From the NCBI GenBank assembly GCA_937907025.1, contig CALESJ010000026.1, positions 1 through 64,000 of the forward strand: 64,000 nt of DNA, read 5' to 3'. Source of the DNA: an uncultured Faecalibacterium sp. (GTDB lineage Bacteria; Bacillota; Clostridia; Oscillospirales; Ruminococcaceae). Of this stretch, positions 43,114 through 52,457 are shown piece by piece (position 1 is the first letter of the stretch; every line of letters starts with the position of its first letter). Made by a program: the position numbers and the translations under genes. The notes under the pieces were generated by a model, which was not told the origin of the DNA, made no database searches, and saw only the letters and a list, made by a program, of their open reading frames with translations.

Positions 43114-44091
43114 TTATTCCTGGCAGCGATAGACCGCGTCGATGAGTTTGTCCACATCTTCAAAATGAGAGAGGGTGGCGCAGGCACGGCGCAGCGCCGC
43201 CGCTCCGCGCAGGCCTTTCATATAATGCATGGCCTGGCTGCGGGCCTGGGGCATGGCTGCCCACTCCCCTTTTTCCTCGCACATTTCGTAGATCTGGTTG
43301 CGCAGGGCGTTCATCCGCTGGTTCAGGGTGGGTTCCGCCGGCTGGGGCTGGCCCAGTATGGCAGCACGCACCCGCTCAAACAGCCAGGGGTCGCCCAGCG
43401 CACCCCGGCCGATCATGACGCCGTCACAACCGGTACGCTCCATCATCTCCATGGCGCCCTCGGCGGTGGTGATGTCGCCGTTGGCCAGCACCGGGATGGA
43501 TACCGCTTTCTTCATGGCGGCAATGGCTTCCACATTTACCGGCGGGATGTACATCTGCTCCCGGGTACGGCCATGCACCACCAGAAGATCGGCGCCGTTC
43601 TCCTCACAGGCGGCAGCCACCTGCACACCGGTGAGATGTTCCTCATCCCAGCCGATGCGCATCTTGACGGTGAGGGGGGTATCAGGCCCCAGGGCCTGCC
43701 GGGCTGCCTTGACCATCGCCCCGCACAGGGCCGGGTCCAGCATCAGCTTGCTGCCTGCCCCGCTGCCGGTGATTTTGGGTGCCGGACATCCCATATTGAT
43801 ATCCAGAATATCGAATTTGACGCCTTTTTCCCGCACAATTTCAATGGCATGGGCCAGGATTTCCGGCTCGTTACCAAACAGCTGGATGGCATACAGCCCG
43901 CCGGGGGCGTCATCCCGCAGAAGCTGCACACTTTTATGGTCGCCGAAGGTAATGGCCTTGGCGCTGGCCATCTCGCTGACGCTCCACGCCGCACCGTGCC
44001 GCATCATCAGATGACGGCAGGCGGCGTCGGACAATCCGGCCATGGGGGCAAACACGGCCCCGGTCGGGATGTTCAGATTTCGTAACTGCAT
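43114..44091 (-). CDS. dusB: tRNA-dihydrouridine synthase
   Basis: The 325-residue flavoenzyme reduces uridines in the D-loop of tRNA. FMN-barrel motifs: VFAPMAGLSDAACR, DINMGCPAPKI with catalytic Cys102, KMRIGWDEEH, VVHGRTREQMY, LANGDITT and GVMIGRGALGDPW. AGAGGT precedes ATG 44091. It is divergent from polA. Confidence 0.93.
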   Translation of the reverse strand: MQLRNLNIPTGAVFAPMAGLSDAACRHLMMRHGAAWSVSEMASAKAITFGDHKSVQLLRDDAPGGLYAIQLFGNEPEILAHAIEIVREKGVKFDILDINMGCPAPKITGSGAGSKLMLDPALCGAMVKAARQALGPDTPLTVKMRIGWDEEHLTGVQVAAACEENGADLLVVHGRTREQMYIPPVNVEAIAAMKKAVSIPVLANGDITTAEGAMEMMERTGCDGVMIGRGALGDPWLFERVRAAILGQPQPAEPTLNQRMNALRNQIYEMCEEKGEWAAMPQARSQAMHYMKGLRGAAALRRACATLSHFEDVDKLIDAVYRCQE

Positions 44092-44226
44092 GGGGACCTC
44101 TTTCTTACAAAACGGTACGGGCGCCGCGCGCCCGGTCTGATTATTGTATCACACTCCCCACAAGTTCGCAATTTGTGATATACTGGTTCCGGCTGTTTCA
44201 GCCGAACTTTTACAACGGAGGACAAA

Positions 44227-46743
44227 ATGAAACTGCTGGTACTGGATGGCAACAGCCTTTTGAACCGCGCATTCTTCGGCATTCGTGTGCTGACCACCAA
44301 GGATGGAAAGTACACCAACGCCATTTTCGGATTCCAGAATATTCTTCTGAATCTGCTTTCTACCCACAATCCCGACGCTGTGGCCATTGCCTGGGATGAA
44401 AAAGCTCCCACCTTCCGCCACAACGCCTTTGACGGCTACAAAGCCACCCGCCACGGTATGCCCCAGGAGCTGGCCGAGCAGATGCCGGTGATGAAGCAGC
44501 TGCTCACCGACCTGGGGTTTGCCCAGGTGAGCCTGGCCGGATGGGAAGCCGATGACATTCTGGGCACCCTGTCCGCTGCCTGCGAGGCAGCCGGCGGGCA
44601 GACCCTGCTGGCCACCGGCGACCGGGACAGCCTGCAGCTGGTGGATGACAACACCACCGTACTGCTGGCCACCAACAAGGAAACGCTGGTCATGGACCCT
44701 GCCGCCATCCGGGAAAAGTACGGCGTGGAGCCCATCCAGCTCATTGAAGTCAAGAGCCTGATGGGGGATTCTTCGGACAACATTCCCGGCGTGCCGGGCA
44801 TTGGCGAGAAGACCGCCCTGGCTCTGGTGCAGAAGTTCGGCAGCCTGGAAGGGGTGTACGAGCATCTGGACGACAAGGCTATCAAACCCAAACAACGGGA
44901 AAAACTGGCGGCTTCCCGGGATATGGCGGACCTGTCCCACATGCTGGGCACCATCCGCCGGGACGCGCCCATCGACACCGACCCCGAGCATTACCGCCGC
45001 ACCAAGGGCGACCCCGCCGCCGCGGCCAAGCTGCTGGCGGAGCTGGAGATGCACAAGCTGGCCGCCCGCTGGGGTCTGAATGACGCCGGAACCGCCGAGC
45101 AGGCCCAGGCTGAACTGCCCAAGGTAAGCCCTGCTCCCCTGCCGCTGGTGCCGGAAGGCCGGTTTTACCTGGCCCAGACCGCCGGCAAGGAGGGCGGTGC
45201 CTGGTACGCTGTGCAGGGCGATACCGTGTTTGCGCTGGATGAAAGCCGCCTGCCCGGCTTGCTGGACGGCAGCGCCGAGCTGTTCGTATTTGATTCCAAG
45301 CCGCTGTACCGTCTGGCGCTGGAGCACAGCGGCGTAGGAGCGGCCATCCGGTTTGACGGCAAGCTGGCTGCGTATCTTCTGAATCCCTCCGCCAGCGATT
45401 ACCAAGTGGCTCCTCTGGCGGCGGAATACGGGGTGAAGCCCGCTTTTGTCTGCGAGGAATACCCAGATGCCGGCGTGCTGGCAGCTGTGTGCGATACGCT
45501 GGCCAGGCATCTGGACGAACAGGGCCAGCACAAGCTGCTGGCCGAGATGGAGCTTCCCCTGGCCCGGGTGCTGGCGGATATGGAGCGCATCGGGTTTGCG
45601 GTGGATGCCGACGGCATCCGCGCATTCGGGGACAGTCTGCGGGCAGAGCTGGACGGCATTCTGCGGCGCATCTATGACGCTGTGGGGTACGAATTCAATC
45701 TGAACAGCCCCAAGCAGCTGGCTGAAGCCCTGTTTGACAAGCTGGGTCTGCCGCCCCGCAAAAAGACCAAGAGCGGCTATTCTACCGACGCCGAAACGCT
45801 GGAAAGCCTGCGCCCGTACAGCGAAGTGGTGGACGACATTCTGAAATACCGCACCTACGCCAAATTGCTTTCCACCTATGTGGAAGGGCTGCTGAAGGCG
45901 CTGGGACCGGACGGGCGCATTCATTCCACCTTTATCCAGACCGAAGCCCGCACCGGGCGCATCAGTTCCACCGAACCGAACCTGCAGAACATTCCCATCC
46001 GCACCGAGCTGGGCAGCCGCCTGCGCGGCTACTTTGTGGCCGGGGAAGGCTGCACCCTGGTGGATGCCGACTACTCCCAGATTGAACTGCGCATCCTGGC
46101 CCATATCACCGGCGACGAAGCCATGTGCCAGGCCTTTGCCTCCGGGGCGGACATTCACCGCTCCACTGCTGCCAAGATCTACCACATTCCGGAAGAAGAT
46201 GTCACCCATGAGCTGCGCAGTGCCGCCAAGGCCATCAATTTCGGCATCATGTACGGCAAGGGTGCCTTCTCCCTGAGCAAGGACCTGAACATTCCGGTCA
46301 AGGAGGCTGACCGGTTCCTGCAGACCTACCTGAACACCTTTCCCAGCGTGGACGGGTATATGAAAGACTGCATCGCCCACGCCAAGGAAAAGGGCTATGT
46401 GGAAACCCTCTTCGGACGCCGTCGTCCCCTGCCCGAGCTGGCCAGTTCCAACTTCCAGGTGCGCAGTTCCGGCGAACGCATGGCCCGCAACACCCCCATC
46501 CAGGGCACAGCCGCGGACATCATCAAGCTGGCCATGGTCCATGTATGGCAGCGCCTGCGGGATGAAGGGCTGCGTGCCCGCCTGCTGCTGCAGGTACACG
46601 ACGAACTGATTGTGGAAGCCCCCCAGGAGGAAGTGGAAACGGTGAAAACCCTGCTGAAGCAGGAGATGGAGCAGGTAGTCCAGTACCGCGTGCCCCTGAC
46701 CGCCGAGGTGGGAACCGGCAAGACCTGGCTGGAAGCACACTGA
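44227..46743 (+). CDS. polA: DNA polymerase I
   Basis: The 838-residue repair and replication polymerase. The N-terminal 5'-3' exonuclease (1-290) shows DGNSLLNRAFFGI, GWEADDILGT, TGDRDSLQLV and DNIPGVPGIGEKTA. The middle domain (300-460) lacks the DxE metal ligands of a proofreading exonuclease. The polymerase domain has motif A VDADYSQIELRILAHIT, motif B RSAAKAINFGIMYG and motif C QVHDELIVEA. ACGGAGG precedes ATG 44227, and an extended -10 (TGATATACT) sits at 44176-44184. tsaD and glnS follow on the same strand. Confidence 0.97.
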   Translation: MKLLVLDGNSLLNRAFFGIRVLTTKDGKYTNAIFGFQNILLNLLSTHNPDAVAIAWDEKAPTFRHNAFDGYKATRHGMPQELAEQMPVMKQLLTDLGFAQVSLAGWEADDILGTLSAACEAAGGQTLLATGDRDSLQLVDDNTTVLLATNKETLVMDPAAIREKYGVEPIQLIEVKSLMGDSSDNIPGVPGIGEKTALALVQKFGSLEGVYEHLDDKAIKPKQREKLAASRDMADLSHMLGTIRRDAPIDTDPEHYRRTKGDPAAAAKLLAELEMHKLAARWGLNDAGTAEQAQAELPKVSPAPLPLVPEGRFYLAQTAGKEGGAWYAVQGDTVFALDESRLPGLLDGSAELFVFDSKPLYRLALEHSGVGAAIRFDGKLAAYLLNPSASDYQVAPLAAEYGVKPAFVCEEYPDAGVLAAVCDTLARHLDEQGQHKLLAEMELPLARVLADMERIGFAVDADGIRAFGDSLRAELDGILRRIYDAVGYEFNLNSPKQLAEALFDKLGLPPRKKTKSGYSTDAETLESLRPYSEVVDDILKYRTYAKLLSTYVEGLLKALGPDGRIHSTFIQTEARTGRISSTEPNLQNIPIRTELGSRLRGYFVAGEGCTLVDADYSQIELRILAHITGDEAMCQAFASGADIHRSTAAKIYHIPEEDVTHELRSAAKAINFGIMYGKGAFSLSKDLNIPVKEADRFLQTYLNTFPSVDGYMKDCIAHAKEKGYVETLFGRRRPLPELASSNFQVRSSGERMARNTPIQGTAADIIKLAMVHVWQRLRDEGLRARLLLQVHDELIVEAPQEEVETVKTLLKQEMEQVVQYRVPLTAEVGTGKTWLEAH

Positions 46744-46768
46744 TAATATAAAGAGGACTGGGATTTGT

Positions 46769-47776
46769 ATGTATATACTTGGTTTTGAATCCACCTGTGA
46801 CGAAACCGCGGCTGCCGTGGTCAAGGACGGGCGGGAAGTCTGTTCCAACGTCATTGCCACCAGCGTGGCCGAGCAGGCCCTGTACGGCGGTGTAGTGCCG
46901 GAAATTGCCAGCCGCCGCCATGCGGAAAACATCAGCGCTGTGGCCGAGAAAGCCCTGGCTGATGCCAACCTGACCATGGACGACATCGACGCCGTGGCCG
47001 TGACCTTTGCGCCGGGACTGATCGGTGCAGTGCTGGTGGGCGTCAACTTTGCCAAGGGCCTGGCCTATGCCACCGGCAAACCGCTGGTACCGGTGCACCA
47101 TCTGCGCGGGCATATTGCGGCCAACTATCTGACCCATCCGGACCTGAAACCGCCGTTCCTGTGCCTGGTGGCCAGCGGCGGCCACAGTCACATCGTGCTG
47201 GTGCAGGACTGGTGCCGGTACCAGATTCTGGGCCGTACGGTGGACGATGCCGCCGGCGAAGCCTTCGACAAGGTGGCCCGCACGCTGGGGCTCCCCTACC
47301 CCGGCGGGCCCAGCGTATCCCAGGCGGCCCGCACCGGTGACCCCCACGCCTACCGCCTGCCGGTGCCCCATGTGCAGGGCAAGTACAACGTGAGTTTTTC
47401 CGGCCTGAAGACCGCCGTCGTCAACGAGGTCCACAACGCCGAACAGCAGGGCGAAACGGTGAGCGTGCCCGACATGGCTGCCAGCTTCCAGGAGCGTATC
47501 GCTCAGATTCTGGCTAAGAAGCTGCTGGCTGCTGCGGCCGACACCGGCGCCAAGACCGTCTGCCTGGCGGGCGGTGTGGCAGCCAACGGACGGCTGCGCC
47601 AGCTGGTGAACGACGGCGTACAGAAGCTGGGGGCCAAGGTGTATCTGCCCGAGCTGAAATATTGCGGCGACAACGGCGCTATGATCGCAGCCCAGGGGTA
47701 TTATGAGTATCTGGACGGCAATCTGGCCGACTGGACCCTCAACGGTCTGCCCACCCTGGAGATCGACTATCGCTGA
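46769..47776 (+). CDS. tsaD: tRNA threonylcarbamoyladenosine transferase TsaD
   Basis: The 335-residue ATPase transfers the threonylcarbamoyl group to A37 of ANN-decoding tRNAs. Motifs: GFESTCDETAAAVV, the metal pair in HHLRGHIAANYL, LVASGGHSHI, GRTVDDAAGEAFDKVAR and the late CGDNGAMIA. It starts 25 bases after polA and likely shares its transcript. Confidence 0.96.
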   Translation: MYILGFESTCDETAAAVVKDGREVCSNVIATSVAEQALYGGVVPEIASRRHAENISAVAEKALADANLTMDDIDAVAVTFAPGLIGAVLVGVNFAKGLAYATGKPLVPVHHLRGHIAANYLTHPDLKPPFLCLVASGGHSHIVLVQDWCRYQILGRTVDDAAGEAFDKVARTLGLPYPGGPSVSQAARTGDPHAYRLPVPHVQGKYNVSFSGLKTAVVNEVHNAEQQGETVSVPDMAASFQERIAQILAKKLLAAAADTGAKTVCLAGGVAANGRLRQLVNDGVQKLGAKVYLPELKYCGDNGAMIAAQGYYEYLDGNLADWTLNGLPTLEIDYR

Positions 47777-47780
47777 GGGC

Positions 47781-47809
47781 TTGCGTTATTGCGCCAACTA
47801 TTGTAAAAT
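47781..47809 (+). promoter_or_regulatory. Promoter of glnS
   Basis: TTGCGT, 17-base spacer, TAAAAT, 34 bases before ATG 47844. Confidence 0.55.
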
Positions 47810-47843
47810 ATGGGAATTGTAACATTCGATTTGGGGTGTCATT

Positions 47844-49508
47844 ATGTCTGACGAAAAGTTTTCCAATTTTCTGACCGAGATCGTGGATGCCGACCTGGCC
47901 GAGGGCAAGGTCAAGGAGATTCACACCCGGTTTCCGCCGGAGCCCAACGGTTACCTGCACATCGGTTCGGCCAAGGCCATCTACATCAACTATATGATGG
48001 CCAAGACCTACGGCGGCAAGTTCAACCTGCGCTACGACGATACCAACCCCGCCCGTGAGGACGACGAGTATGTACAGAGCATCCTGCGCGATCTGAAGTG
48101 GCTGGGTGCCGAGCCCAATGGCGGCATCTTCTATGGCAGCGACTACTTTGAGAAGTGCTACGAATACGCCGAAAAGCTCATCCAGGAAGGCAAAGCCTAT
48201 GTGGATGACCTGACCCGGGAAGAGATGCAGGAATACCGCGGCAACGATGCCGGCAAGCCCAGCCGTCCTTCCCCCTACCGTGACCGCACGCCGGAAGAGA
48301 ACCTGGACCTGTTCCGCCGCATGCGCGCCGGTGAGTTTGCCGACGGCGAGAAGACCCTGCGTGCCAAGATCGACCTGGCCAGCCCGAACATGAACCTGCG
48401 CGACCCGGCCATCTACCGCATCAAGCATGTGCATCATCACCGCCAGGGTGACAAGTGGTGCATCTATCCCCTGTACGACTTTGCCCATCCCATCCAGGAC
48501 GCCATCGAGGGCATCACCCACTCCCTGTGCAGCCTGGAGTTTGAGAACCATCGTCCCCTGTACGACTGGGTCATCCAGAACGTGTTCGGCGGCGAGTTCC
48601 CCAAACAGCGCGAATTTGCCCGCTTGAATGTGACCAACACCGTCATGAGCAAGCGCTATCTGCGTGAACTGGTGGAAAAGGGCATCGTGGACGGCTGGGA
48701 TGACCCCCGCATGCCCACCCTGTGCGGTCTGCGCCGCCGCGGCTACACCCCCACCAGCATCTTTGAGTTTGTGCGCGGCGCCGGCATCTCCAAGGCCGAC
48801 AGCCTGGTGGATATGCGCCAGCTGGAAGCCGTTCTGCGTGCCGAGCTGGAACTGAGCGCCCAGCGCCGCGTGGCAGTCCTGGACCCCGTCAAGCTGATCA
48901 TCGACAACTACCCTGCCGACAGCTGCGAGTACTTCGACCTGCCCAACAACCCCAACCGGGAAGCCAACGACACCACCACCCGTCCGGTGGCCTTCACCAA
49001 GGAAGTGTGGATCGACCGCAGCGACTTCTTCGAGGTCCCGCCGCCGAAGTTCAAGCGCCTGACCCTGGGTAGCGAAGTCCGCCTGATGGGCGCCTATCTG
49101 GTGCGCTGCACCGGCGTGGACAAGGACGCCGAGGGCAACATCACCGCCATCCATGCCGAAGCCGACCTGGAAACCCGCAACGGCAACCCTGCCGATGGCC
49201 GCAAGGTACGCGGCACCATCCACTGGGTCAGCTGCGAGCATTGCGTGGACGCCGAAGTCCGCCTGTATGACAAGCTGTTTACCGAGGCGAACATGAACGG
49301 CATTCCCGATGACGCTGACTTCAAGGATTATCTGAACCCCGAAAGCGTCACCGTCCTGTCCCACGCCAAGCTGGAAAAGAGCCTGGAAAATGCACAGCCG
49401 GGCGAGCGTTTCCAGTTTGTACGCATGGGCTACTTCACCCCCGACAGCCATGACCCCCATGTGTACAACCGCATTGTGACCCTGAAAGACAGCTTCAAGC
49501 TGGGCTGA
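47844..49508 (+). CDS. glnS: Glutaminyl-tRNA synthetase
   Basis: The 554-residue class Ic synthetase has PEPNGYLHIGSAKA (HIGH motif), LRYDDTNPAREDDEYV, and VMSKRYL (KMSKS motif), followed by two beta-barrel anticodon-binding domains. The order and length fit GlnRS rather than GluRS; the sequences IDNYPAD and PREAN-like NPNREANDTT in the barrels agree. Presence of GlnRS means that Gln-tRNA may be charged directly, an acquired trait in part of the Firmicutes. GGGGTGT precedes ATG 47844. Confidence 0.95.
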   Translation: MSDEKFSNFLTEIVDADLAEGKVKEIHTRFPPEPNGYLHIGSAKAIYINYMMAKTYGGKFNLRYDDTNPAREDDEYVQSILRDLKWLGAEPNGGIFYGSDYFEKCYEYAEKLIQEGKAYVDDLTREEMQEYRGNDAGKPSRPSPYRDRTPEENLDLFRRMRAGEFADGEKTLRAKIDLASPNMNLRDPAIYRIKHVHHHRQGDKWCIYPLYDFAHPIQDAIEGITHSLCSLEFENHRPLYDWVIQNVFGGEFPKQREFARLNVTNTVMSKRYLRELVEKGIVDGWDDPRMPTLCGLRRRGYTPTSIFEFVRGAGISKADSLVDMRQLEAVLRAELELSAQRRVAVLDPVKLIIDNYPADSCEYFDLPNNPNREANDTTTRPVAFTKEVWIDRSDFFEVPPPKFKRLTLGSEVRLMGAYLVRCTGVDKDAEGNITAIHAEADLETRNGNPADGRKVRGTIHWVSCEHCVDAEVRLYDKLFTEANMNGIPDDADFKDYLNPESVTVLSHAKLEKSLENAQPGERFQFVRMGYFTPDSHDPHVYNRIVTLKDSFKLG

Positions 49509-49525
49509 TTTTTTTCATAGACAGC

Positions 49526-49558
49526 AGCCGCCGGTAAATGGATACCGGCGGCTTTTTG
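49526..49558 (+). terminator. Rho-independent terminator of glnS
   Basis: AGCCGCCGGTA, loop, TACCGGCGGCT, then TTTTG. Confidence 0.88.
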
Positions 49559-49572
49559 TTATACAATAAAAT

Positions 49573-49612
49573 AGTCCCGCCTTCCTGCTGTTTGGAAGGC
49601 GGGACTGTTTTG
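49573..49612. terminator. Strong stem-loop, second terminator
   Basis: AGTCCCGCCTTCC pairs perfectly with GGAAGGCGGGACT around an 8-base loop, followed by GTTTTG; on the minus strand it is followed by ATTTTATTG. Probably bidirectional. Confidence 0.75.
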
Positions 49613-49623
49613 TAAGTAAAAGA

Positions 49624-49652
49624 AAAAGAGCCGACACACAGTCGGCTCTTTT
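49624..49652. terminator. Terminator of the tRNA-Ser transcript
   Basis: AAAAGAGCCGAC, 5-base loop, GTCGGCTCTTTT. On the minus strand it lies immediately after the tRNA-Ser(GCU) CCA end and carries a T tract. Confidence 0.8.
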
Positions 49653-49742
49653 GGCGGAGTAAGAGGGATTTGAACCCTCGCGGCCCGTTAAGACCCTACG
49701 CCCTTAGCAGGGGCGCCTCTTCGACCTCTTGAGTATTACTCC
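49652..49742 (-). tRNA. tRNA-Ser, anticodon GCU
   Basis: The 91-base gene folds as a class II tRNA: acceptor GGAGTAA / TTACTCC with discriminator G and encoded CCA, anticodon stem CGCCC / GGGCG with loop CTGCTAA (anticodon GCT), a long variable arm and T arm GAGGGTTCAAATCCCTC. It reads AGC and AGU. Confidence 0.95.
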
Positions 49743-49780
49743 AAGTCAAAGTGATCAAACTATTCACTTTTTACAAAAAA

Positions 49781-49871
49781 TGGCGGAGAGGATGGGATTC
49801 GAACCCATGGTCCGCTCGCGCGAATCGCTGGTTTTCAAGACCAGTTCCATAAACCACTCGGACACCTCTCC
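49781..49871 (-). tRNA. tRNA-Ser, anticodon UGA
   Basis: The 91-base class II tRNA has acceptor GGAGAGG / CCTCTCC, discriminator G, encoded CCA, anticodon stem CTGGT / ACCAG with loop CTTGAAA (anticodon TGA), long variable arm and T arm ATGGGTTCGAATCCCAT. It reads UCA and related UCN codons. It is first in a two-tRNA transcript with the GCU gene, 38 bases apart. Confidence 0.96.
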
Positions 49872-49899
49872 ATAGTGGCTCCACCACAATGCGAGATAT

Positions 49900-49928
49900 A
49901 TTTTAGCATACGGTCCTGCCCCTGTCAA
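49900..49928 (-). promoter_or_regulatory. Promoter of the two tRNA-Ser genes
   Basis: Minus strand: TTGACA, 17-base spacer, TAAAAT, placed 29 bases upstream of the tRNA-Ser(UGA) 5' end. Confidence 0.8.
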
Positions 49929-49969
49929 GAGTATTTTTATATTTCTTTTTTGATCTTTTTTCCCAATGC

Positions 49970-49998
49970 TTGCAATGCGCCCCCGGAGCCGATATACT
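49970..49998 (+). promoter_or_regulatory. Promoter of the serine dehydratase operon
   Basis: TTGCAA, 17-base spacer, TATACT, 31 bases before ATG 50029. It is divergent from the tRNA promoter. Confidence 0.75.
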
Positions 49999-50028
49999 AA
50001 AGGACAGAAACCATAAGGAGGACGCCGT

Positions 50029-50685
50029 ATGCGTTTGTTTGATGTTCTTGGTCCGGTCATGACCGGACCTTCCAGCAGCCACACCGCCGGCGCGGTGCGC
50101 ATCGGGCTGACAGCGCGCAAACTGCTGGGGGAACAGCCGGTCCAGGCCGAGATCCTGCTGCATGGCAGCTTTGCCGCCACCGGCCGCGGTCACGGAACCG
50201 ACAAAGCCCTGGTGGCAGGGCTGCTGGGCATGCAGCCGGATGATGAAAGCATTCCCCGCAGCTTCGCCCTGGCCCGGCAGGCCGGAATCCTGTTCACCGT
50301 AAGCACCATCAATCTGCGCGGCGCCCACCCCAACACGGCGCTGATCCGTCTGCGCGGGCAGAATGGACAAAAACTGGAAGTTATGGGTGCCTCCATTGGC
50401 GGCGGTCGTATCAGCATCTGCCAGATTGACGGCATCACCACCAACTTCGGAGCAGACCGCGACACCCTGATCGTACGGAATCAGGATACGCCGGGGCATG
50501 TTGCCGCTGTGACCTCCTGCCTGAGCGAAAGCAACATCAATATCGCCACCATGCAGCTGTACCGCTCCACTGCCGGCGGATATGCGGTCATGGTGCTGGA
50601 ATGCGACGAGCCGATTCCCGAAACGATTGTGGAAAAGCTGCGCTCCATGCCCGGTATTGTAAAGGTAACCAGTCTGAATCTGTAA
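50029..50685 (+). CDS. sdaAB: L-serine dehydratase, iron-sulfur-dependent, beta subunit
   Basis: The 218-residue subunit begins MRLFDVLGPVMTGPSSSHTAG, the classic L-SD beta start, and has a C-terminal ACT domain (HVAAVTSCLSESNINIATMQLYR) that may bind serine. With the alpha subunit it converts L-serine to pyruvate and ammonia. AAGGAGG precedes ATG 50029. The alpha gene starts 11 bases later. Confidence 0.95.
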   Translation: MRLFDVLGPVMTGPSSSHTAGAVRIGLTARKLLGEQPVQAEILLHGSFAATGRGHGTDKALVAGLLGMQPDDESIPRSFALARQAGILFTVSTINLRGAHPNTALIRLRGQNGQKLEVMGASIGGGRISICQIDGITTNFGADRDTLIVRNQDTPGHVAAVTSCLSESNINIATMQLYRSTAGGYAVMVLECDEPIPETIVEKLRSMPGIVKVTSLNL

Positions 50686-50696
50686 AGGAGAACAAG

Positions 50697-51581
50697 ATGG
50701 CATATACATCGGTGCGGGACTTACTGAATGCCTGCAAAATCGAGGGCACCAGCCTGGACGAGATGATTCTGCGCAGTGATCTGCCGGAAAGCGGCCTGAC
50801 AGAAGAAGAATCCCGGGCACAGATGCACCGGCTTTGGCAGGTCATGACCGAAACCAGCCGCAACTACCGGCCGGAGGACCGCTCTGCCAGCGGCTTTGCC
50901 GGCGGTGATGCCGCCAAAGTGGAACAGGCCACGGCCGCCGGGTTGCTGTACAGCAGCGGCTATTATGCCCAGGTGATTGCCGAGGCGCTGAAAACCGCCG
51001 AATGCAACGCCTGCATGAAGCGTATTGTGGCCGCCCCCACGGCAGGCAGCTGCGGCGTTCTTCCTGCCGTTCTCATCCCTCTCTGGCGCGCCGGAACATA
51101 TGACGAAGACGCCATCTGCCGTGCTTTGTATGTGGCAGCTGGTTTCGGGCAGATCGTAGCGGCAAGAGCTACTCTGGCCGGCGCCGAAGGTGGCTGCCAG
51201 GCCGAGGTCGGTGCTGCTTCCGCTATGGCTGCCGCAGCCCTTGTCCACCTGAAAGGCGGTACCGCCGAAGCCTGTGCCGAAGCCTTTGCCCTGGCCCTGT
51301 CCAATTTGGAAGGCCTTGTCTGTGACCCGGTTGCCGGCCTGGTGGAACTGCCCTGCATCAAACGCAATGTCATTGGGGCGGTCAATGCAGTTTCCGCTGC
51401 CGATATGGCACTGGCCGGTGTGGTCGGGCATATTCCCGCCGATGAGGTCATCGACGCCATGTCGGAAGTCGGGGCTTCCATGAGCCGTGACCTGCGCGAA
51501 ACCGGAATCGGTGGATTGGCCGGCACCCCTACGGGCCATGCGATCCGGGATATTGTAACCATGTCCGGCCGGGAAGACTGA
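50697..51581 (+). CDS. sdaAA: L-serine dehydratase, iron-sulfur-dependent, alpha subunit
   Basis: The 294-residue catalytic subunit carries Cys residues for the [4Fe-4S] cluster: AECNACMKRIVAAPTAGSCG, EGGCQAEVGAASAMAAAAL and CDPVAGLVELPCIKRN. AAAGGAG lies 7 bases before ATG 50697, so in-frame upstream codons inside sdaAB are not used. It works as a two-gene enzyme with sdaAB, as in clostridia and Bacillus. Confidence 0.95.
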   Translation: MAYTSVRDLLNACKIEGTSLDEMILRSDLPESGLTEEESRAQMHRLWQVMTETSRNYRPEDRSASGFAGGDAAKVEQATAAGLLYSSGYYAQVIAEALKTAECNACMKRIVAAPTAGSCGVLPAVLIPLWRAGTYDEDAICRALYVAAGFGQIVAARATLAGAEGGCQAEVGAASAMAAAALVHLKGGTAEACAEAFALALSNLEGLVCDPVAGLVELPCIKRNVIGAVNAVSAADMALAGVVGHIPADEVIDAMSEVGASMSRDLRETGIGGLAGTPTGHAIRDIVTMSGRED

Positions 51582-51618
51582 TTTCCCCACCCTGCCGTCC
51601 GAAAGGAGTTCTTTCACT

Positions 51619-52062
51619 ATGGAAAATCAAACCGTCAAAAATTCCCGCTATGCACGCATTCTTCGGCGTCTGGGGGCTGGCATTCTGATCCTGCTCTGCC
51701 TGGGCGGGATTCGTATACTGCTGGGTTCACGTCAGATGATGTATCTGTCGGCAACGGACATCGACCACATTGATGTGACCATCACACCGCCTGGCACTAC
51801 CCTCACCTCCGTGGGAGATGATTCCGCTGAGGCCGTCAAAATTTTAAGTCAGACCGTATGCTATTTCCCGCGTTCCGAGAGTGTAGCGGGACAAGCGGTG
51901 ACCCTGACCATTTACAAGCATAACGGCACCACCATGACCGTAACTTCCTGCGGCAACCACTGCACCATTGATGGAAAGGCATACCGGGTCCGCAGTTCTG
52001 ACGGGGAAGCTCTGGCGCAGTGGGCGCTCTCCCTGGCAGAAAAGCAGAACGTTCAGTCGTAA
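51619..52062 (+). CDS. Membrane-anchored extracellular protein of unknown function
   Basis: The 147-residue protein has a basic start (KNSRYARILRRLG), a transmembrane anchor (AGILILLCLGGIRILL; about 19-36) and an outside domain of about 105 residues with a two-Cys motif (SCGNHC). GAAAGGAG precedes ATG 51619. It is 37 bases after sdaAA, so probably in the same operon. Its end overlaps that of the convergent BlaI gene by 10 bases. Not recognised. Confidence 0.65.
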   Translation: MENQTVKNSRYARILRRLGAGILILLCLGGIRILLGSRQMMYLSATDIDHIDVTITPPGTTLTSVGDDSAEAVKILSQTVCYFPRSESVAGQAVTLTIYKHNGTTMTVTSCGNHCTIDGKAYRVRSSDGEALAQWALSLAEKQNVQS

Positions 52063-52445
52063 TCGTATTCCGGGCTTTCAGCCGCACGGCTGTCCAGGTA
52101 TCGGGCCAGACGTTCCATATCTGTAAAGCTGACCCGTCCGGTGTCGGCCAGTGCCCCCAGCATGGCCCGCAGATCCCCGCCGTACAGCCGCTGCAGGTGA
52201 GCTGCGCTGACCGCCCCGCAATAGGTAACGCGACGTACCAGCGGTGTATAAATATTTTTGTTGCCCTGCTTTTCCGGCCGTACAAAGCCTTTCTTTTCCA
52301 GCCGGAGCAGGAAGTTCAGCAAAGTGGAATCCGCCCAGGTACACACAGACGGCAGCCGGGCCGCGATCTCCCGCCGGGTGGCCGGTTTGCCGCAAGCCCA
52401 CAATGCTGTCATGACCTGTTCTTCGCTGTGAGAAAGGAGTTCCAT
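52053..52445 (-). CDS. BlaI/MecI-family repressor
   Basis: The 130-residue protein has a BlaI-type winged helix: HSEEQVMTALWACGKPATRREIAARL, then STLLNFLLRLEKKGFVRPEK and the wing, and a C-terminal dimerisation half. ATG 52445 follows AAAGGATGG. No BlaR sensor or beta-lactamase is adjacent. Three repeats upstream suggest autoregulation. Orphan BlaI proteins in clostridia also control efflux and redox genes. Confidence 0.85.
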   Translation of the reverse strand: MELLSHSEEQVMTALWACGKPATRREIAARLPSVCTWADSTLLNFLLRLEKKGFVRPEKQGNKNIYTPLVRRVTYCGAVSAAHLQRLYGGDLRAMLGALADTGRVSFTDMERLARYLDSRAAESPEYDYD

Positions 52446-52457
52446 AAGGCGCCATCC

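Noticed and set aside
44149..47055. 968-codon open frame antisense to polA and tsaD
   Set aside because: Shadow of two clearly identified core genes; no start signal or protein character.
47777..47843. T-box leader before glnS
   Set aside because: Only 67 bases are available, with a promoter inside; there is no space for a specifier loop or T-box.
47739..49460. 573-codon open frame antisense to glnS
   Set aside because: The glnS frame has all synthetase motifs; the antisense frame has none.
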